A DNA stretch of 7,811 bases from Sideroxydans lithotrophicus (GTDB lineage Bacteria; Pseudomonadota; Gammaproteobacteria; Burkholderiales; Sulfuriferulaceae): positions 1-7,811 of the forward strand of contig DZDB01000091.1 in assembly GCA_022736605.1 (NCBI GenBank), in the 5' to 3' direction. Positions within the stretch are counted from its first letter, which is position 1; each line of letters starts with the position of its first letter. The position numbers and the translations under genes are program-made. A model generated the notes under the pieces. That model made no database searches. It was not told the origin of the DNA and saw only the letters and a list, made by a program, of their open reading frames with translations. This document shows positions 6,016-7,811 of the stretch, in pieces.

Positions 6016-6519
6016 TCAGCGTATTTGCTCGATGGAGAAACGTTTCTCCTGAATGTTGGGTGTAATCAGCGCATACCCCTGCATTTGCCAATACGCCAGT
6101 TCGGTGATGGCATTGGGCACAATCTCGATAAAGTCCTGCAAATCCCTGGCGCTGTAGCCATACTCCTCAGCTGCATAGCCGCAGACCTTGAAATGCACGC
6201 CCAGATCAGCGTAATAGCGCATTCTATCGACGGCATCCTGGTATTTCTTTTCATTCTTTTTTGCGATGGTGACAATTTCAGTGCCGTGGATCACGACCAC
6301 AATATCCAGCTGGTCGGGGCTGTAATTGTAGGGTTCATCCATCAGTGGGTTTACCAGTGAACGTATCCAGTACAGCGCACTGTTGATTTTCTGCGGATCG
6401 TCCAGATAAAAATCAAATACGACTTTGGCGGGCTGGTAAGGTGTTTTGACGAGGCTGGCATCGGCGTAGACCGGCGCGCTCAACACCAACAGCATTGCCA
6501 TGAATAGGCGTCGGGTCAT
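6016..6519 (-). CDS. Exported DsrE/DsrF-like family protein
   Basis: This encodes a 167-residue protein with an N-terminal signal peptide: two arginines, a hydrophobic run LFMAMLLVLSAP (5-16) and a VYA-D cleavage site after residue 19. The mature part resembles the DsrE/DsrF-like alpha/beta fold: a strand AKVVFDFYLDDPQKINSALYWIRSLVN (31-57), a strand LDIVVVIHGTEI (71-82), and VHFKVCGYAAEEYG (108-121), with one cysteine, C113, at the place where the family often carries a reactive one. Cytosolic DsrE/TusD proteins relay sulfur, but the exported subgroup has no settled function, so a periplasmic thiol or sulfur role is only a guess. GGGAG seven bases before the ATG supports the start. It lies 36 bp downstream of rsgA and is probably co-transcribed with it. 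Confidence 0.8.
   Translation of the reverse strand: MTRRLFMAMLLVLSAPVYADASLVKTPYQPAKVVFDFYLDDPQKINSALYWIRSLVNPLMDEPYNYSPDQLDIVVVIHGTEIVTIAKKNEKKYQDAVDRMRYYADLGVHFKVCGYAAEEYGYSARDLQDFIEIVPNAITELAYWQMQGYALITPNIQEKRFSIEQIR
6034..6049. repeat. Perfect 16-bp palindrome inside the DsrE-like gene
   Basis: GGAGAAACGTTTCTCC is its own reverse complement. As RNA it can fold into a 6-bp stem with an ACGT loop in either orientation. It lies in the last codons of the DsrE-like gene, close to the convergent junction with the CBS gene. Neither strand has a T-run after it, so it is not a classical terminator. Confidence 0.6.
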
Positions 6520-6555
6520 GTTCGTGCTCCCGCAGGGATATGGTCTGACTATAGA

Positions 6556-7443
6556 CTATCGTTGCGAGCTGGACAGACTGGCTAAAATTGCCTGGTAGGC
6601 CGCCAGCCGAGTCGGGCTGATTTCTTCGCGTGCACTGGCCGCGATGACGGCGCAACCAGGTTCGTGTACGTGGCGACAATTATTGAATTTGCATCGCCCG
6701 ATATAAGGGCGAAACTCGACGAACAGTTGATCGAGCTGATCGGCCTGAACGTGATTTAATCCAAACGATTGCATACCCGGTGAATCAATCAGGCGACTGC
6801 TTGCATCCAGTGCGTACATGCGCGCGCTGGTGGTGGTGTGACGACCGGAATCGAGCGCCTGGGATATGTCGCCCACGGTGGTGCGGGCATCGGGCGCAAG
6901 GGCATTGATCAGGCTCGATTTGCCCATGCCGGATTGCCCGACAAATACACTGGTTTGACCTGCCATATAGGGGCGTAATGGCGCGATATCATGATGGGCG
7001 GAAACGGCAATGACTGGGTAGCCAAGCGTGATATAGGGTTGCAGACGTACCAGTGCCGCTTGCGCTGGTTCGCCCAGATCAAATTTGTTGAGGCAAATGA
7101 TAGGTCGAATATGCGCGGCTTCTGCCGCCACCAGGCAGCGGTTAATCAGCAGGTCATAAAAACTCGGTTCGGGTGCGACGACGATCACAATCAGGCTGAC
7201 GTTGGCAGCGATGAGTTTGCTGCGGTGTTCGACCGAGCGATGCAAGAGGTTGTCGCGCGGCAAAATGGATTCGATGACGCCTTGCCCGGATGCCGTTACC
7301 TCAAATACCACGCGATCGCCACAGGCAACGCCACTTTGTTTACCGCGTGTGACGCAGCGGTAGATGCTGTCGTTGTGTGTTACCTGATAATGTCGGCCAT
7401 AGGTGGCAATGACCAAACCTGGCAAGGGTTTGGGCTCGTTCAT
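6556..7443 (-). CDS. rsgA: Ribosome small-subunit-dependent GTPase RsgA
   Basis: This circularly permuted GTPase helps late maturation of the 30S subunit and releases assembly factors on GTP hydrolysis. It has 295 residues. Domains in order are an N-terminal OB fold (about 8-65), the permuted GTPase with G4 NKFD (119-122), G1 GQSGMGKSS (169-177), a G2-region TTTS (203-206) and G3 DSPG (220-223), and a C-terminal zinc motif with C251, C256, H258 and C264 (CKFNNCRHVHEPGC). All key residues are present. The VIATYGRHYQV beginning supports the ATG, but the C-rich leader has no Shine-Dalgarno. The gene lies 38 bp downstream of the CZB-domain gene and 36 bp upstream of the DsrE-like gene, so initiation may depend on coupling within an operon. 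Confidence 0.97.
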   Translation of the reverse strand: MNEPKPLPGLVIATYGRHYQVTHNDSIYRCVTRGKQSGVACGDRVVFEVTASGQGVIESILPRDNLLHRSVEHRSKLIAANVSLIVIVVAPEPSFYDLLINRCLVAAEAAHIRPIICLNKFDLGEPAQAALVRLQPYITLGYPVIAVSAHHDIAPLRPYMAGQTSVFVGQSGMGKSSLINALAPDARTTVGDISQALDSGRHTTTSARMYALDASSRLIDSPGMQSFGLNHVQADQLDQLFVEFRPYIGRCKFNNCRHVHEPGCAVIAASAREEISPTRLAAYQAILASLSSSQR

Positions 7444-7481
7444 GCGGGGGAATGGGATGTGGGGCTGAGCATGCCCCTATT

Positions 7482-7811
7482 CTAAACGACCTTGCCGTAA
7501 AGCCGCAGAATTTGGTGCTTTAGTATCTCGGAAGTTTTGGAATAATGGCCGTGCAGAATCTCAGCCGCAGCGGTTTTGTCCGCACTGTGGACCAGACGCA
7601 CAATTTCACCGGCTTGCTGGTGAAACTCGGCATGTTGCAGACGAACGGTTTCAAAGTCTGGCAAGTCTTTGAATTGCTGGCCTTCGCCATAAATCCATTT
7701 GCCTAGCGCGCATTGATTGTCGGTGCCGACGACGGTGGGATCGAGGTTTTCCTCGCTGCTGCCATCAACATAGGCGCACAGGCGTTTTTTCCACATGACG
7801 TGGGCATTGAC
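7482..7811 (-). CDS. CZB (chemoreceptor zinc-binding) domain protein, 5' end outside window
   Basis: The visible C-terminal part (about 110 residues) is a CZB domain, a four-helix zinc module found at the ends of chemoreceptors and diguanylate cyclases and also alone. The 3His/1Cys ligand set is recognisable: H in AHVMW (codon 7800-7802), C in NQCALGKWIYGEG (codon 7710-7712), and the two histidines of HAEFH (about 7620-7634). The reading frame is open through 7811 with V-N-A-H preceding the ATG at 7796. Starting at that ATG would remove the first zinc ligand, so the true start lies beyond the window. Some CZB domains sense hypochlorous acid or zinc through the Cys-zinc centre; whether this protein is free-standing or the tail of a chemoreceptor or cyclase cannot be seen. 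It lies 38 bp upstream of rsgA and may be in its operon. Confidence 0.88.
   Translation of the reverse strand, partial: VNAHVMWKKRLCAYVDGSSEENLDPTVVGTDNQCALGKWIYGEGQQFKDLPDFETVRLQHAEFHQQAGEIVRLVHSADKTAAAEILHGHYSKTSEILKHQILRLYGKVV

Noticed and set aside
6991..7485. A 164-codon plus-strand frame opposite rsgA
   Set aside because: It is antisense to the complete, motif-bearing rsgA gene and reads as low-information shadow sequence.
1..7811. Mobile element, phage, toxin-antitoxin, CRISPR or defence system
   Set aside because: All substantial genes are assigned to housekeeping or sensory families; there are no transposase or integrase genes, long terminal repeats, regular repeat-spacer units or tRNA attachment sites.

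Overview
The window looks like a chromosomal housekeeping segment of a betaproteobacterium, probably a Nitrosomonadales-like lineage. This rests on the protein types: a DUF3579 protein, an argD-argF-argG cluster, a short PpnP, YajQ, RsgA and betaproteobacterial-looking ArgD and SodB N-termini. Base composition appears moderate, with G+C around half. I see no transposase, integrase, phage gene, CRISPR array, tRNA or rRNA.

Left end (1-1260): a DUF3579 gene on the minus strand and sodB (iron superoxide dismutase) on the plus strand diverge from a 302-bp intergenic region. That region holds a candidate promoter for each direction, small hairpins and four copies of the hexamer CGTTAA. sodB ends in a textbook intrinsic terminator with an 8-bp stem and a GCAA tetraloop.

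Centre (1296-5439): a tight plus-strand cluster, argD-argF-argG-ppnP-yajQ. The arg genes overlap (an ATGA junction, then an 8-bp overlap), and ppnP and yajQ follow after 11 and 23 bp. ArgD makes N-acetylornithine from N-acetylglutamate semialdehyde, ArgF carbamoylates ornithine to citrulline, and ArgG condenses citrulline with aspartate. Only the deacetylation step before ArgF and the lyase step after ArgG are missing for the ornithine-to-arginine half of the pathway. PpnP (nucleoside phosphorylase) and YajQ (nucleotide/c-di-GMP binding) are probably co-transcribed passengers.

Right end (5440-7811): a monocistronic gene for a two-CBS-domain protein, with its own candidate extended -10 promoter, converges on a minus-strand cluster. 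In transcription order that cluster is a CZB zinc-binding-domain protein (its 5' end lies beyond the window), rsgA (ribosome-assembly GTPase) and a small exported DsrE/DsrF-like protein.

I found no convincing new system. The points most worth a second look are the DUF3579 gene next to the arg genes but separated from them by sodB, the repeat-bearing divergent intergenic region, the lack of a visible promoter and Shine-Dalgarno for the arg operon just after a strong terminator, the exported DsrE-like protein of unknown role beside rsgA, and the truncated CZB gene whose apparent start would drop a zinc ligand.
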